Program-made: the position numbers and the translations under genes
In this document: positions 1 to 7,734 of the stretch, in pieces
How the letters are laid out: every line of letters begins with the position of its first letter
Numbering within the stretch: position 1 is the first letter of the stretch
Source of the DNA: Rhodopirellula sp.
GTDB taxonomy: Bacteria; Planctomycetota; Planctomycetia; Pirellulales; Pirellulaceae
Reading direction: 5' to 3'
Length of the DNA stretch: 36,963 bases
Assembly: GCA_002690925.1 (NCBI GenBank)
Contig: NZGD01000262.1
Span: forward strand, 1-36,963
Notes under the pieces: model-generated
The model's database searches: none
Seen by the model: the letters and a program-made list of their open reading frames with translations, nothing else
Told to the model about the DNA's origin: nothing

Positions 1-168
1 CGTCAATTGCAGGCGATCTGAGAGCACCAAATTGCCATGGACCAACACCCGGGCGATTAGTCGGGGTGATGACTCGGGACGATCACTCGCGGGAAAGAAA
101 CCCGCAGACCTTTTTCGTCGCCCCTTCGCGGTCATCACCTTCGCGGTCATCCCCTTCGCGGTCATCAT
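1..168 (-). other. Possible 5' end of a minus-strand gene running off the left edge (doubtful)
   Basis: Reading the minus strand from an ATG at 168 gives 56 codons without a stop up to the window edge. The first 16 codons come from three 15-bp repeats and read as a repeated MTAKG-like peptide. The following part (for example ARVLVHGNLVLSDRLQL) looks protein-like. The plus strand is also open from base 2 to a TAA at 173-175 and would end in a hydrophobic tail of FAVI units. The repeat unit is a multiple of three, so it keeps frames open on both strands, and neither frame is proven. I do not recognise a family. Confidence 0.2.
123..167. repeat. Three tandem copies of a 15-bp unit
   Basis: The unit CCTTCGCGGTCATC followed by A or C is present three times head to tail (123-137, 138-152, 153-167). 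The copies differ only at the last base. It lies upstream of the exchanger gene. The length is a multiple of three, so it would be tolerated inside a coding frame. Confidence 0.85.
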
Positions 169-175
169 CGGGTAA

Positions 176-432
176 GCCACGTGAGGCCAGGCATATGAGA
201 AGCAACGACTTTCACCCTGCACTCGCTCAATCGAGTTCCCAATCTTGGGTCGAGCCCTTGAGCTGAGTGTGCTACCTTGTTGTGGGATTGACCATCGAAA
301 CAGGGCAAGAACGCAGCCACGCACAAGCAGATCACCTCGCTTTGCCTGCTTGCACGTTCGATTCCCCTCGTATCTGTGAATGCTTTGAGCAGACATGACC
401 TCGCTTCCGATCTTCTTTTGGGCTGATTAGCT
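176..432. other. Intergenic region upstream of the Na+/Ca2+ exchanger
   Basis: I see no convincing gene here. Minus-strand open frames that cover it also run antisense through the exchanger gene and are shadows. No clear promoter or strong ribosome binding site could be picked out before the TTG start at 433. Confidence 0.5.
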
Positions 433-1644
433 TTGAACGATACGATTTTGGTGACCGGGCAATTAGTCGTCGGCTTATTTCTGTTGGTAGGCGGCGGTGA
501 ATTGCTGGTGCATGGTGCTTCGGCAATGGCTGCTACTTTCCGTATTTCGCCCCTCGTGATTGGTTTGACCGTTGTTGCGTTTGGAACCAGCGCACCTGAA
601 TTGGGTGTAAGCCTGCAAGCTGCATTAACCGACAATGCAGATGTGGCTGTTGGCAACGTGATCGGCAGCAACATCATCAATATTTTGGTGATCCTTGGCA
701 TGTCCGCGCTTGTCACCCCCCTGCTGGTCAGCAGCCAATTGATTCGGATCGACGTCCCGCTCATGATCGCGGCATCATTAGCAATGTGGGCTGTTGCAGC
801 TGATGGAACAATCGCTCGCTGGGAAGGCGTGTTACTTTTCGTCGCCTTGCTGATTTACATTGTCTTCTGCATACGAAAAAGCCGTAGCGAAGAACAGAAG
901 GTGGTAGACGAATTCGCGCAGGAGTATTCAAAATCAGTCAATGGCTGGATTGCAATTCTCAAGCAAATCGCGTTGATCATTGCTGGCTTGATCCTGCTGG
1001 GACTGGGTTCCAATTGGCTCGTCGACGGTGCCGTAACTGTTGCAACTCGTCTTGGAGTTGACGAGCTCCTGATTGGCTTGACCATCGTTTCCATCGGCAC
1101 CTCGTTACCTGAAGTCGTGACTTCAGTGGTTGCGAGCTACCGTGGAGAGCGGGACATTGCGGTCGGCAACGTTGTGGGAAGCAATCTATTCAACATTTTG
1201 TGCGTGCTGGGGCTGACAGGTGTTGTATCCCCCACCGGCATCAACGTCACCGAAGAAGCCATCATTTTCGACATTCCGATCATGTTAGCCGTCGCCGTCC
1301 TGTGTTTCCCAATCTTTCTATCTGGAAATGTGATCCGCAGACACGAAGCAGCACTCTTCCTTACCTACTACGGCATTTACGCAGGATTTTTAATTGCAGA
1401 AGCGAACAACCCGGACCTGAAAGAGCGTTTCGGCAGTGTCGTTCTTTATGGAGTGCTTCCCTTGACGGCATTTGCACTTTTCATCTCACTGGGGAAACAC
1501 CTGCGCAGCAGAACAACTACGGAAGCGAGCTTGGATGCCGCCGAGATTGAAGACAGCTCAACCGCCAATCACGGCGAGCAAGGTTTACACGAACCGGGGT
1601 TGGAACGGACTGAGCGAGTAGAAGACAGTCAAAGTGGTTTGTAG
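433..1644 (+). CDS. Na+/Ca2+ exchanger family antiporter (CaCA superfamily, YrbG-like)
   Basis: This is an inner-membrane cation/Ca2+ antiporter that would expel Ca2+ in exchange for Na+ or H+. The two inverted alpha repeats that define the family are both visible: GTSAPE at residues 51-56 with GNVIGSN at 74-80, and GTSLPE at 222-227 with GNVVGSN at 245-251. The acidic residue in each GTSxPE is the expected ion ligand. About ten hydrophobic segments alternate with short loops, and a cytoplasmic linker lies around 148-172. At 403 residues it is longer than typical bacterial members (about 320-370) because of a hydrophilic, acidic tail after about residue 360. The start is TTG at 433; no ATG sits before the first membrane segment. 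It stands alone and converges on fliG. The family is certain; the exact ion preference is inference. Confidence 0.93.
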   Translation: MNDTILVTGQLVVGLFLLVGGGELLVHGASAMAATFRISPLVIGLTVVAFGTSAPELGVSLQAALTDNADVAVGNVIGSNIINILVILGMSALVTPLLVSSQLIRIDVPLMIAASLAMWAVAADGTIARWEGVLLFVALLIYIVFCIRKSRSEEQKVVDEFAQEYSKSVNGWIAILKQIALIIAGLILLGLGSNWLVDGAVTVATRLGVDELLIGLTIVSIGTSLPEVVTSVVASYRGERDIAVGNVVGSNLFNILCVLGLTGVVSPTGINVTEEAIIFDIPIMLAVAVLCFPIFLSGNVIRRHEAALFLTYYGIYAGFLIAEANNPDLKERFGSVVLYGVLPLTAFALFISLGKHLRSRTTTEASLDAAEIEDSSTANHGEQGLHEPGLERTERVEDSQSGL

Positions 1645-1712
1645 TCGGAAATGTAAGCTGCAACTCAAAGCAGGAATTTGCACCTAACGCATCCGCTTGG
1701 TTAGCCAGCGAA

Positions 1713-1728
1713 ACCCCGAAGCCGGGGT
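1713..1728. other. GC-rich hairpin between convergent exchanger and fliG genes
   Basis: ACCCCG and CGGGGT form a perfect 6-bp stem around an AAGC loop. There is no T-run on either side, so it is not a standard intrinsic terminator. Its place between two convergent genes suggests a 3'-end structure shared by both transcripts. Confidence 0.5.
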
Positions 1729-1733
1729 GCGTC

Positions 1734-1779
1734 GCGAGCTTGATTCACGAGGTGCTGCGAGCTTGATTCACGAGGTGCT
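1734..1779. repeat. Perfect 23-bp tandem duplication
   Basis: Two identical 23-bp units (1734-1756 and 1757-1779), beginning GCGAGCTTGATT and ending GAGGTGCT, lie between the exchanger and the end of fliG. A short degenerate piece (GAGAGCTCG) follows. Perfect identity suggests a recent duplication. Confidence 0.9.
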
Positions 1780-1793
1780 GTGAGAGCTCGCTA

Positions 1794-2801
1794 TTAATTG
1801 ACGTACTCTTCTTCCTCGTCACCCACTGGACGTGAAATCTCGCCGCTATCTTCAAGCTGCCGCACTACATCAACGATCTTCTGCTGCACAGCTTCAACTT
1901 CACTGACTCTTACGCTGCCAAGATATTCCATTTCTTCCTTGAGATTCTCAGATGCACGCGTGCTCATGTTCCTCATAATTTTCTCCTGCAAAACGTCGCT
2001 CGCACCTTTAAGAGACATCGCCCACTGCGCGGTTTCAACATTCTTCAGCAGAGACTGAATATCGCGATCAGCAAGTTTCGAGATATCTTCGAACACAAAC
2101 ATCAGACGGCGTATTTCTTCTGACAACTCTGGGTCCTGGCGTCCGATCGAGTCCATGATCGCGCGTTCAACAGAACGCTCGCATACATTTAGAATTTCCG
2201 CCACACTCTCGACGCCACCTTCATTGCTGTGCTTCTGATTCACCATACTGCTCAACCGCATCTCTAGGCCGAACTCGAGTTCAGTGACTGCCTCAGGACT
2301 CGTGCGTCCAATCGCTGCGATGCGGCGAATCACCTCCAGCTGGTTATCGGGATCGAGCCCCGCGATCACCTCGGCTGCATAATTACTCGGAAAGTGGCTC
2401 AACATCAGAGCGATGGTTTGCGGATGCTCGTCGCCAATGAATTGCAGCAGAGTCTGAGGCTCTACTTTTTTAATGAAACTGAATGGCATCGCTTCGATCG
2501 TCTGCTGCAGGTTGCCAATCAACTCGCCTGCATCGCGTCCCAGCGCCTCCTTAATCAGCTCCTTGGCCCGCTCCAAGCCGCCGGGACTCGCGTACAGCGA
2601 GCTGGCTTTACTGGTGAGAAAATCGGCAATGACGATCTCCTGATCGTCGCCACCCACTGAGTCGATCTGGGCAATCATGATACTGACTGCCTCGATATAG
2701 CTTGGCGGCAGTTGCCCCAGAACCTGAGCAGCATTCTTCGTGGGCATGCTAATCAGCAGAATGGCAGCTTTTCGCAAGCCGTTTTCATCAAAGTTAGGCA
2801 T
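1794..2801 (-). CDS. fliG: Flagellar motor switch protein FliG
   Basis: FliG sits on the MS ring (FliF) in the C-ring of the flagellar motor. It binds FliM and presents charged residues to the MotA stator, converting ion flow into torque. At 335 residues it has the usual family length. The middle-domain EHPQTIA motif is at residues 125-131, followed by LMLSHFP. The C-terminal torque region shows FVFEDISKLADRDIQ around 234-250 and a charged helix around 280-325 (ENLKEEME, then RVSEVEAVQQKI). The ATG at 2801 starts directly at the conserved N-terminal domain (GLRKAAILLISM). No other flagellar gene lies next to it, so it is a detached member of the regulon. An intrinsic terminator at 3096-3127 upstream insulates it from any minus-strand transcript further right. 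Confidence 0.95.
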   Translation of the reverse strand: MPNFDENGLRKAAILLISMPTKNAAQVLGQLPPSYIEAVSIMIAQIDSVGGDDQEIVIADFLTSKASSLYASPGGLERAKELIKEALGRDAGELIGNLQQTIEAMPFSFIKKVEPQTLLQFIGDEHPQTIALMLSHFPSNYAAEVIAGLDPDNQLEVIRRIAAIGRTSPEAVTELEFGLEMRLSSMVNQKHSNEGGVESVAEILNVCERSVERAIMDSIGRQDPELSEEIRRLMFVFEDISKLADRDIQSLLKNVETAQWAMSLKGASDVLQEKIMRNMSTRASENLKEEMEYLGSVRVSEVEAVQQKIVDVVRQLEDSGEISRPVGDEEEEYVN

Positions 2802-3658
2802 GTTGTTGCCGTCGTTCCGGAGTGGAAATGCGCAGATTCAGCTTCTTAATGGTGGCCCACTAATGCTTATGTGAGTTATCGGCGGCTGGACCATGCTGTC
2901 GGCTGAGCGGCGTTGAGAATTCCAATTGTGACGATAAGTTGGATCGCAAACCCTGCCGTTGGCAACGCGACATGTGCAAAGCCCCGTGCTGTCGACTTTT
3001 CCACCGGTCGATCCCTACATGCCTGCCTTAAAAAATGAATGATCGCAGGGCCAGCAATGATTCAGGAAAAGAGCGTCCGTCTTGCTGGCTGCTCTAAAAA
3101 ATGGGGCGGGGCCACAAAGACCCGCCCTGCAGCGGGGGTCGAGAGAGGGGGCGTAGGGCGATCATTGCCGGCAGTCGAAATCGCAGGAATAACGGCAAAA
3201 CTCACAACCTGGCCCGAAATCGACCGCGAAATCGACCCAGCAGCCCCAAACACGATGGAGTAAAACGGCAAACGGGGAGAAACCAAAAGGAGCCGGCCGC
3301 GTCCAGGAAGTGGGTCCCAAAGCCGCGTGGGACGAGACTAGGCAAAGAGCGAACCGCGAAAACATTGGAAAACACCGACCATCACAGGATTTCTGATGTC
3401 AAGAATCAAGCGAAAAGGCATCCCTTGGATACTCGATTTTGAGGCCGAAACTGCTGACTTCAGGTGTTTATCGGATAAAATCGGCTGGTGAAGCCACGAG
3501 TCAAAAGCCGATGCAACGCTGTGCTAGGTACGACTTTGGCGAGATCTGCAAAGGTTATGGCATTAGGACTTCCCAAGTTTGGGCGGCTCCGCTATTCTTC
3601 CGCCTTCGTAAATGCACCGTAGATATAGATTTAACGACATCCCATTCGGGCGAGAGTG
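2802..3658. other. Long intergenic region between fliG and rpmI
   Basis: This 857-bp stretch separates divergent fliG and rpmI. It holds an intrinsic terminator pointing leftwards (3096-3127), two direct copies of CGAAATCGAC (3215-3224 and 3227-3236), and a purine-rich part near 3130-3160. Short open frames exist on both strands but have biased, unlikely compositions. infC, which usually precedes rpmI, is not here. I compared it by eye with SRP RNA and RNase P RNA signatures and saw none. Confidence 0.6.
3096..3127 (-). terminator. Orphan rho-independent terminator (minus strand)
   Basis: Read on the minus strand, GGGCGGG (from 3127-3121) pairs with CCCGCCC (from 3110-3104) around a 10-base loop. 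CA and then six T residues (complement of 3096-3101) follow. It is a textbook intrinsic terminator, but no recognisable gene ends just upstream of it on that strand, so it implies an unannotated minus-strand transcript from within about 3130-3655. Confidence 0.75.
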
Positions 3659-3880
3659 ATGACTAAGGCTAAAGGCAAAACCAAGATCAAAACGCACAAA
3701 GGCACGAAGAAGCGTTTTCGGCTTTCAGCCAAAGGCAAAGCGATGCATCGCAGCAGCGGAACAAGCCACTTGGCTCAAGCAGTTTCTTCGAAGCGGCGAC
3801 GCAATCTGCGTGGAACCACGTCAGTCGATGGCTGCATGGAAGCAACAATCCATGCTGCACTGAACGGAAACAGCTACTAA
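3659..3880 (+). CDS. rpmI: 50S ribosomal protein L35
   Basis: L35 is a small basic protein of the large ribosomal subunit. The protein has the family pattern: an N-terminal Lys-rich stretch (KTKIKTHKGTKKRF), then SAKGKAMHRSSGTSHL, then SSKRRRNLRGTT. The ATG at 3659 is preferred over an in-frame GTG at 3656 immediately before it; a GAGAG purine run lies just upstream. At 73 residues it is slightly longer than the usual 64-66 because of its C-terminal tail. It is followed by rplT after an unusually long 280-bp spacer, so rpmI and rplT may have separate control. Confidence 0.95.
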   Translation: MTKAKGKTKIKTHKGTKKRFRLSAKGKAMHRSSGTSHLAQAVSSKRRRNLRGTTSVDGCMEATIHAALNGNSY

Positions 3881-4024
3881 CAGTGTCTGGACACCTTCGC
3901 CATGAGGTGTGAGACTAGAAAACACGTTTAGTTGTGCTTTCGACGAGATTGCACGCTCGCGGCGAATGGACAAAAGGTCTGATGGGTTTAACCAAGGCCT
4001 GAGTCGCAGTCAAAGCGATCCCCT

Positions 4025-4044
4025 TTGAAGGAACTTTCCTTCAA
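4025..4044 (+). promoter_or_regulatory. Perfect 20-bp palindrome in the rpmI-rplT spacer (candidate leader hairpin)
   Basis: TTGAAGGAA and TTCCTTCAA flank a two-base CT centre, giving a hairpin of about eight pairs with a four-base loop, 117 bp before rplT. A second hairpin follows at 4070-4084 (CACGT, TTTTT loop, ACGTG). L20 autoregulates its own operon by binding leader RNA in several bacteria, so an L20-responsive leader is a reasonable guess. A DNA operator is the alternative. Confidence 0.4.
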
Positions 4045-4069
4045 TTCAGCTGGGTAAAACTTCAGAAGA

Positions 4070-4084
4070 CACGTTTTTTACGTG
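4070..4084 (+). promoter_or_regulatory. Second small hairpin in the rplT leader
   Basis: CACGT and ACGTG pair around a TTTTT loop, 77 bp before the rplT start. It follows the larger palindrome at 4025-4044. The stem is too short and lacks a following T-run, so it is not a terminator. It may be part of a folded leader. Confidence 0.3.
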
Positions 4085-4160
4085 GCAATTTCTGGGACCT
4101 GAGTTGGAAAAAAGTTAATCAAACAAGCAGCACTCAAGTAATTCAAGACAGGAAAGAACC

Positions 4161-4529
4161 ATGCGTACCACAATCGGTTCAGCAAGAAACAAGTCCAAGA
4201 AACGTCTCTTCAAGCGGGCCAAGGGCTATCGCGGTGGACGAGGAAAACTGACACGTACTGTCAAAGAAACTTTGCTGCGAAGCGGTGCGTATGCCTTCCG
4301 TGACCGTCGAGTACGTAAGCGCGACTTCCGCAAACTCTGGATCACTCGAATCAACGCTGGCACTCGTCAGCACGGCTTGCGTTACAGTGAGTTCATCTAC
4401 GGTTTGAAGCTTGCAAACATCGAATTGGATCGGAAAACTCTTTCAGAAATGGCGATCCATGATGCGGCGGCTTTCAAAGACATTTGTGACAAGGTGAAGG
4501 AAACGCTCGCGGAATCCGCGACGGCGTAG
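4161..4529 (+). CDS. rplT: 50S ribosomal protein L20
   Basis: L20 binds 23S rRNA early in large-subunit assembly and in many bacteria represses its own operon. The sequence shows the hallmark [15 protein letters not shown] near residues 13-28, then [25 protein letters not shown] around 45-70, and the [25 protein letters not shown] block. The length of 122 residues is normal for the family. The start ATG at 4161 is preceded by AGGAAAG, a good ribosome binding site. pheS starts three bases after its stop, so the two are cotranscribed and probably coupled. Confidence 0.97.
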   Translation: MRTTIGSARNKSKKRLFKRAKGYRGGRGKLTRTVKETLLRSGAYAFRDRRVRKRDFRKLWITRINAGTRQHGLRYSEFIYGLKLANIELDRKTLSEMAIHDAAAFKDICDKVKETLAESATA

Positions 4530-4532
4530 CTC

Positions 4533-5564
4533 ATGTCGCTTCAGGACTTCTTATCGACTATCGATGGTTTGGAAGAGGAGGCATCCCATGCCTTCCAAGA
4601 AGCTTCCGACTCCGACTCGCTTGAGGTAGCACGCGTACGGTACCTCGGGCAGAAGAGCGGCGCACTGCGTGATGTGCAGAAGCGAATGGGGTCGATTGAG
4701 AAAGCTGACCGCAAGACCGCAGGGATGCGTCTCAATCAGTTCAAGTCAAACGTTCAAAGTTCGTTTGATAACGCGAAGGAACGCCTGAGTGGTGCTACCT
4801 CAAGCGGCGCCGATCCTACGTTTGACGCAAGCCTGCCTGGCTTACGTCCAACCATCGGGCATGTTCATCCTGTGACCCAAACGATTACGCACCTGATGGA
4901 GATCATGGGGCGTATGGGTTTTGAGGCAGCCGAAGGTCCTGAGGTCGAGGACCCGTGGCATAACTTTGTCGCTTTGAACATCCCAGAAGATCATCCAGCG
5001 AGAGACCCACTCGATAACTTCTATTTGGCGACGGCAAGAAGCGGATCCGGCGATCGTACGCTGGAGGGTAGCCAACTGTTGCGTAGCCAGACCAGTACCG
5101 TCCAAATCCGCGTGATGGAGAACAAACAGCCTCCTGTCCGCGTGATTTCACTGGGTAGGGTGTATCGGCCCGACGCCCCGGATGCGACACACTTTCCGAT
5201 GTTTCATCAAATGGAAGGTCTGCTGGTCGACAAACACGTCACGATGGCAAATTTGAAAACTGTCCTGCGAGTTTTTGCCACAAATTATCTAGGCGATGAC
5301 GTAGAAATACGATTCCGTCCATCGTTCTTTCCGTTCACGGAACCAAGCGTCGAAGTAGACTTCTACTGGAATGGTGCCTGGATCGAATTTGGTGGCGCGG
5401 GCATGGTTGATCCCGCCGTCTTTGAAGCTGTTGGATACGACCCGGAAGTCTACAGCGGGTTCGCATTTGGCTTGGGGGTAGAGCGTCTTTGCATGCGAAG
5501 ACACGGCATCACCGACATCCGTGACCTCTACAGCGGTGATCTTCGCTTTCTGCAACAGTTCTAA
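4533..5564 (+). CDS. pheS: Phenylalanine--tRNA ligase alpha subunit
   Basis: PheS is the catalytic subunit of the (alpha-beta)2 phenylalanyl-tRNA synthetase. It has an N-terminal coiled-coil that contacts tRNA (about residues 1-90, with YLGQKSGALRDVQKRMG) and a class II catalytic core. Visible core motifs are GRVYRPDAPDATHFPMFHQ (motif 2) and FGLGVERLCMRRHGI (motif 3) with the final DIRDLYSGDLRFL. The length of 343 residues is normal. It follows rplT by three bases. The beta-subunit gene pheT, often directly downstream, is absent: the next gene is a convergent STAS protein. pheT must therefore lie elsewhere in the genome. Confidence 0.97.
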   Translation: MSLQDFLSTIDGLEEEASHAFQEASDSDSLEVARVRYLGQKSGALRDVQKRMGSIEKADRKTAGMRLNQFKSNVQSSFDNAKERLSGATSSGADPTFDASLPGLRPTIGHVHPVTQTITHLMEIMGRMGFEAAEGPEVEDPWHNFVALNIPEDHPARDPLDNFYLATARSGSGDRTLEGSQLLRSQTSTVQIRVMENKQPPVRVISLGRVYRPDAPDATHFPMFHQMEGLLVDKHVTMANLKTVLRVFATNYLGDDVEIRFRPSFFPFTEPSVEVDFYWNGAWIEFGGAGMVDPAVFEAVGYDPEVYSGFAFGLGVERLCMRRHGITDIRDLYSGDLRFLQQF

Positions 5565-5593
5565 CGTGATCTGAACTGCAATTTTTTCAGATA

Positions 5594-5632
5594 GCTCGGC
5601 CTAGGCGTGTTCGAAAGCAGAATGGGCCGAGC
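5594..5632. other. Inverted repeat between convergent pheS and STAS genes
   Basis: GCTCGGCC at 5594-5601 is the perfect reverse complement of GGCCGAGC at 5625-5632, with a 23-base loop between them. No T-run follows on either strand. It is likely a shared 3'-end structure at this convergent junction; a true terminator is uncertain. Confidence 0.45.
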
Positions 5633-5718
5633 AGAGCTTTGTCACTCAGTGCCGTAACTCAGCGTGCTAGCACTGCTCGCCGGTTAAGCCGAAACCACGT
5701 CGGCCCCAAAGGCTAAAT

Positions 5719-6072
5719 TCACTCGTTGGAAGCAACGGTTCCGAACTCAAACATTCTCTCCAGCCTCGTAAGCTTGAATACGTCCCGAACACTGGGGCAA
5801 ACATCAAGCAATTGAATAAAAATCCCACGTGATCGAGCCTCGCTGTTGAGGCCGATGAGTTCGTTCAAACCCTCGCTCGTAATCCGCTCAATCTCAGACA
5901 TATCGACTAACAGCGATGGCCCAGAGCGGCCTGCAACAGAATCCCTCCCAAGTTCGGCCAGAATCCCCATGCACTCCGCGATAGCCCCGGTCGTGTTGAG
6001 ACTTTCGTGGGTCAAGGAGACCACCCGACACTCGCCACTGAACTCGGTCTTACCAACTTCCACCTGACTCAT
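5719..6072 (-). CDS. STAS-domain protein, anti-sigma factor antagonist-like
   Basis: The whole 117-residue protein is one STAS domain of the SpoIIAA/RsbV type. Such proteins switch partner anti-sigma kinases by phosphorylation of one serine. The pattern LLVDMSEIERITSEGLNELI at residues 54-73 matches the family's beta strand, loop and helix. Ser66 aligns with the phosphorylated serine of SpoIIAA (DSSG there, TSEG here). No kinase or phosphatase gene is adjacent, so the partner is unknown. The start ATG at 6072 gives the normal domain length. It may also act as a general scaffold; the signalling role is inferred from the family. Confidence 0.85.
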   Translation of the reverse strand: MSQVEVGKTEFSGECRVVSLTHESLNTTGAIAECMGILAELGRDSVAGRSGPSLLVDMSEIERITSEGLNELIGLNSEARSRGIFIQLLDVCPSVRDVFKLTRLERMFEFGTVASNE

Positions 6073-6291
6073 GATTCCGCCCGTTACACCTGTTTTGAGG
6101 ACAGTGCCAGGGCGGGTTAGCGTGCTTCGCAGTTCCTTGCGACCACCCCGCCTTGCTTCCCTTAGATGCTAGCATCTCACGTTTTAGCCGACAACGTGGC
6201 GGGCGGTCGCAGCCCCAGTGAAACAGCAATTCACGAGATCGACTGCAGGTAAATTCGCGTAACCGTTAAACCGCGAGGCCTGCCTCCATCG

Positions 6292-6918
6292 TCAGCGGTC
6301 GGTTGCGGGTGGCAGTTGCTTCGCCTGCCCTCTCTGGGCAGTCAGGATGGTCAAGCGATTCTCCCCAAAATACTCAGTCACCCGCCCTGTAACTTGCCAA
6401 AGATTATCAAGCTCATCTTCTCGGATCGCCTGAACAATCCGTTGGAGCATCAAATTTTCTGCAATCAGCACGACAGGCACGCTGTTGCTCTGCTCAGACT
6501 CCGCGCCAACGGTATCTTTCAGCAAGCCTGCGTCACCGCGACGGGGAAGTCCGCCGCCAGTGGAGGAAATTTTGGTAGATAGCGTCAGCGAATCAATGCT
6601 GCGCGTCACGGTTCCTCCCTGCCGAGCCCCGGTCATCTCTACCAATTCGGACTCCGTCACGGACTGGATGAGCCGCTTTACAGGTGCCGCCGCTGGTACA
6701 AACGCCCATCTGCGAGGCCCCAAAGCGACAACCGTGCCCAAGGTCGCTGGTATTCGCGTCCCCTCGCGGAGCCTGGCGTAACCAACCAGTCGCCCATCAC
6801 CCAAAACCGCAGGCTCGGATGCACTTTGCGGCTCAACGGCGCTAATACCGCCAGCTAGAGTGCCTAAAAACCAAACGATTGAATAGAGAACGAATCTGTG
6901 CAGCTGGCGACTTGCCAT
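6292..6918 (-). CDS. Exported hypothetical protein
   Basis: I do not recognise a family. From the ATG at 6918 the 208-residue product begins with a signal-peptide-like segment (basic MASRQLHR, then a hydrophobic stretch ending near GGISA). This is why I prefer it to the upstream start at 6990, which would add 24 mostly polar residues. The mature part contains a small beta-rich section (GRLVGYARLREGTRIP, then WAFVPA), a low-complexity Gly/Ser middle, and a C-terminal VVLIAENLMLQRIVQAIRED helix followed by WQVTGRVTEYFGENRLTIL. It is probably secreted or periplasmic. It reads in the same direction as the STAS gene but 219 bp away, so operon membership is uncertain. Confidence 0.7.
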   Translation of the reverse strand: MASRQLHRFVLYSIVWFLGTLAGGISAVEPQSASEPAVLGDGRLVGYARLREGTRIPATLGTVVALGPRRWAFVPAAAPVKRLIQSVTESELVEMTGARQGGTVTRSIDSLTLSTKISSTGGGLPRRGDAGLLKDTVGAESEQSNSVPVVLIAENLMLQRIVQAIREDELDNLWQVTGRVTEYFGENRLTILTAQRGQAKQLPPATDR

Positions 6919-7446
6919 GAATGACAAGACTGGCTGTCGGTACCCAGAGAGTTTCCGGAAGGAATGTTTGCGACTTGCAAGTGAATCCATGACTGATAAC
7001 TAAACAGATCGGGGAAAGGGGATAAACAAACAGTAGCGTTATCAAAGTCCGCTTGCTCAACCTGCTTGGCACCGACTCACGGCAAACTGGATACGAATAC
7101 GCAGGTCCTTAAAATCGAAATTCTGGGTGGGATCGGTCGCGTGCAGAAGGGAGGGGTAAATCTGCACGCGGCCGCCCCGAGTAGCATCCGGCGGGAGGGT
7201 CGTCCGGTTGCCACAACATTTCAAATTCAATCGATACTCGCATGAGCATTCAGCTTTTCCCCTCGTTAAATACCGGCAACGATCAAAGGCTAGCAGCATG
7301 CACCTGATTGCTGCATCCAATTGAGTGAAATGCATTTGCCTTTGGTCTCAAAATCAGCCCACTGAGTTGCTGATCATGAGCAGAAGTCGCACGAGGATTC
7401 GTTCCAGGAAACGGCCCTCCTGAACACGCAAAGCAAGCTGCCTGGA
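6919..7446. other. Gap with a possible gene remnant on the minus strand (7057-7335)
   Basis: The only protein-like signal is a minus-strand frame from an ATG at 7335 to a stop at 7057 (92 codons). Its C-terminal half reads naturally (TLPPDATRGGRVQIYPSLL followed by DFKDLRIRIQFAVS), while the N-terminal half is Cys-rich and unlikely. This looks like the 3' part of a decayed or frameshifted gene, or a short gene with a wrong start. No other feature was seen in the gap. Confidence 0.25.
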
Positions 7447-7734
7447 TTAGGTTTTGGGAATAGCAATGGCGTGAAAGCTGACAATGGCTCCAACAGTAAT
7501 CATTGCCAACCCAAGCCACCTTGGCGGCTCGACTCGTTTCGTTGGATTGGGATGAATTCCGAGCATCATTGAACTCATGCTGGATGTATCTGCAACTGCT
7601 CCGCCCGTGGACACGCGGGCTAGGGCTCGGGTTGCGTGCTCGTTCAACACAAACGAGTCGACCATCCGAAATTGAATTCCCAACAGAATCAGCAGGACGC
7701 CTGCCAGAAAATAACGATTGCGATACATGGACAT
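7447..7734 (-). CDS. Small membrane protein, hypothetical
   Basis: From the ATG at 7734 the product has 95 residues, with one hydrophobic helix near the N terminus (YFLAGVLLILLGIQFRMVDSF) and a second near the C terminus (WLGLAMITVGAIVSFHAIAIP). A polar loop containing a Ser/Met-rich stretch joins them. The layout is of a two-pass inner-membrane protein with a short periplasmic or cytoplasmic loop. The longest frame would start at a TTG at 7764, which I consider less likely. I do not recognise the family and cannot assign a function. Confidence 0.6.
   Translation of the reverse strand: MSMYRNRYFLAGVLLILLGIQFRMVDSFVLNEHATRALARVSTGGAVADTSSMSSMMLGIHPNPTKRVEPPRWLGLAMITVGAIVSFHAIAIPKT

Noticed and set aside
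165..764. Minus-strand frame of 199 codons overlapping the exchanger start
   Set aside because: It is antisense to the well-supported exchanger gene and has shadow-type composition.
2802..3658. Search for SRP RNA, RNase P RNA or tmRNA signatures
   Set aside because: None of their conserved cores could be found by eye on either strand.
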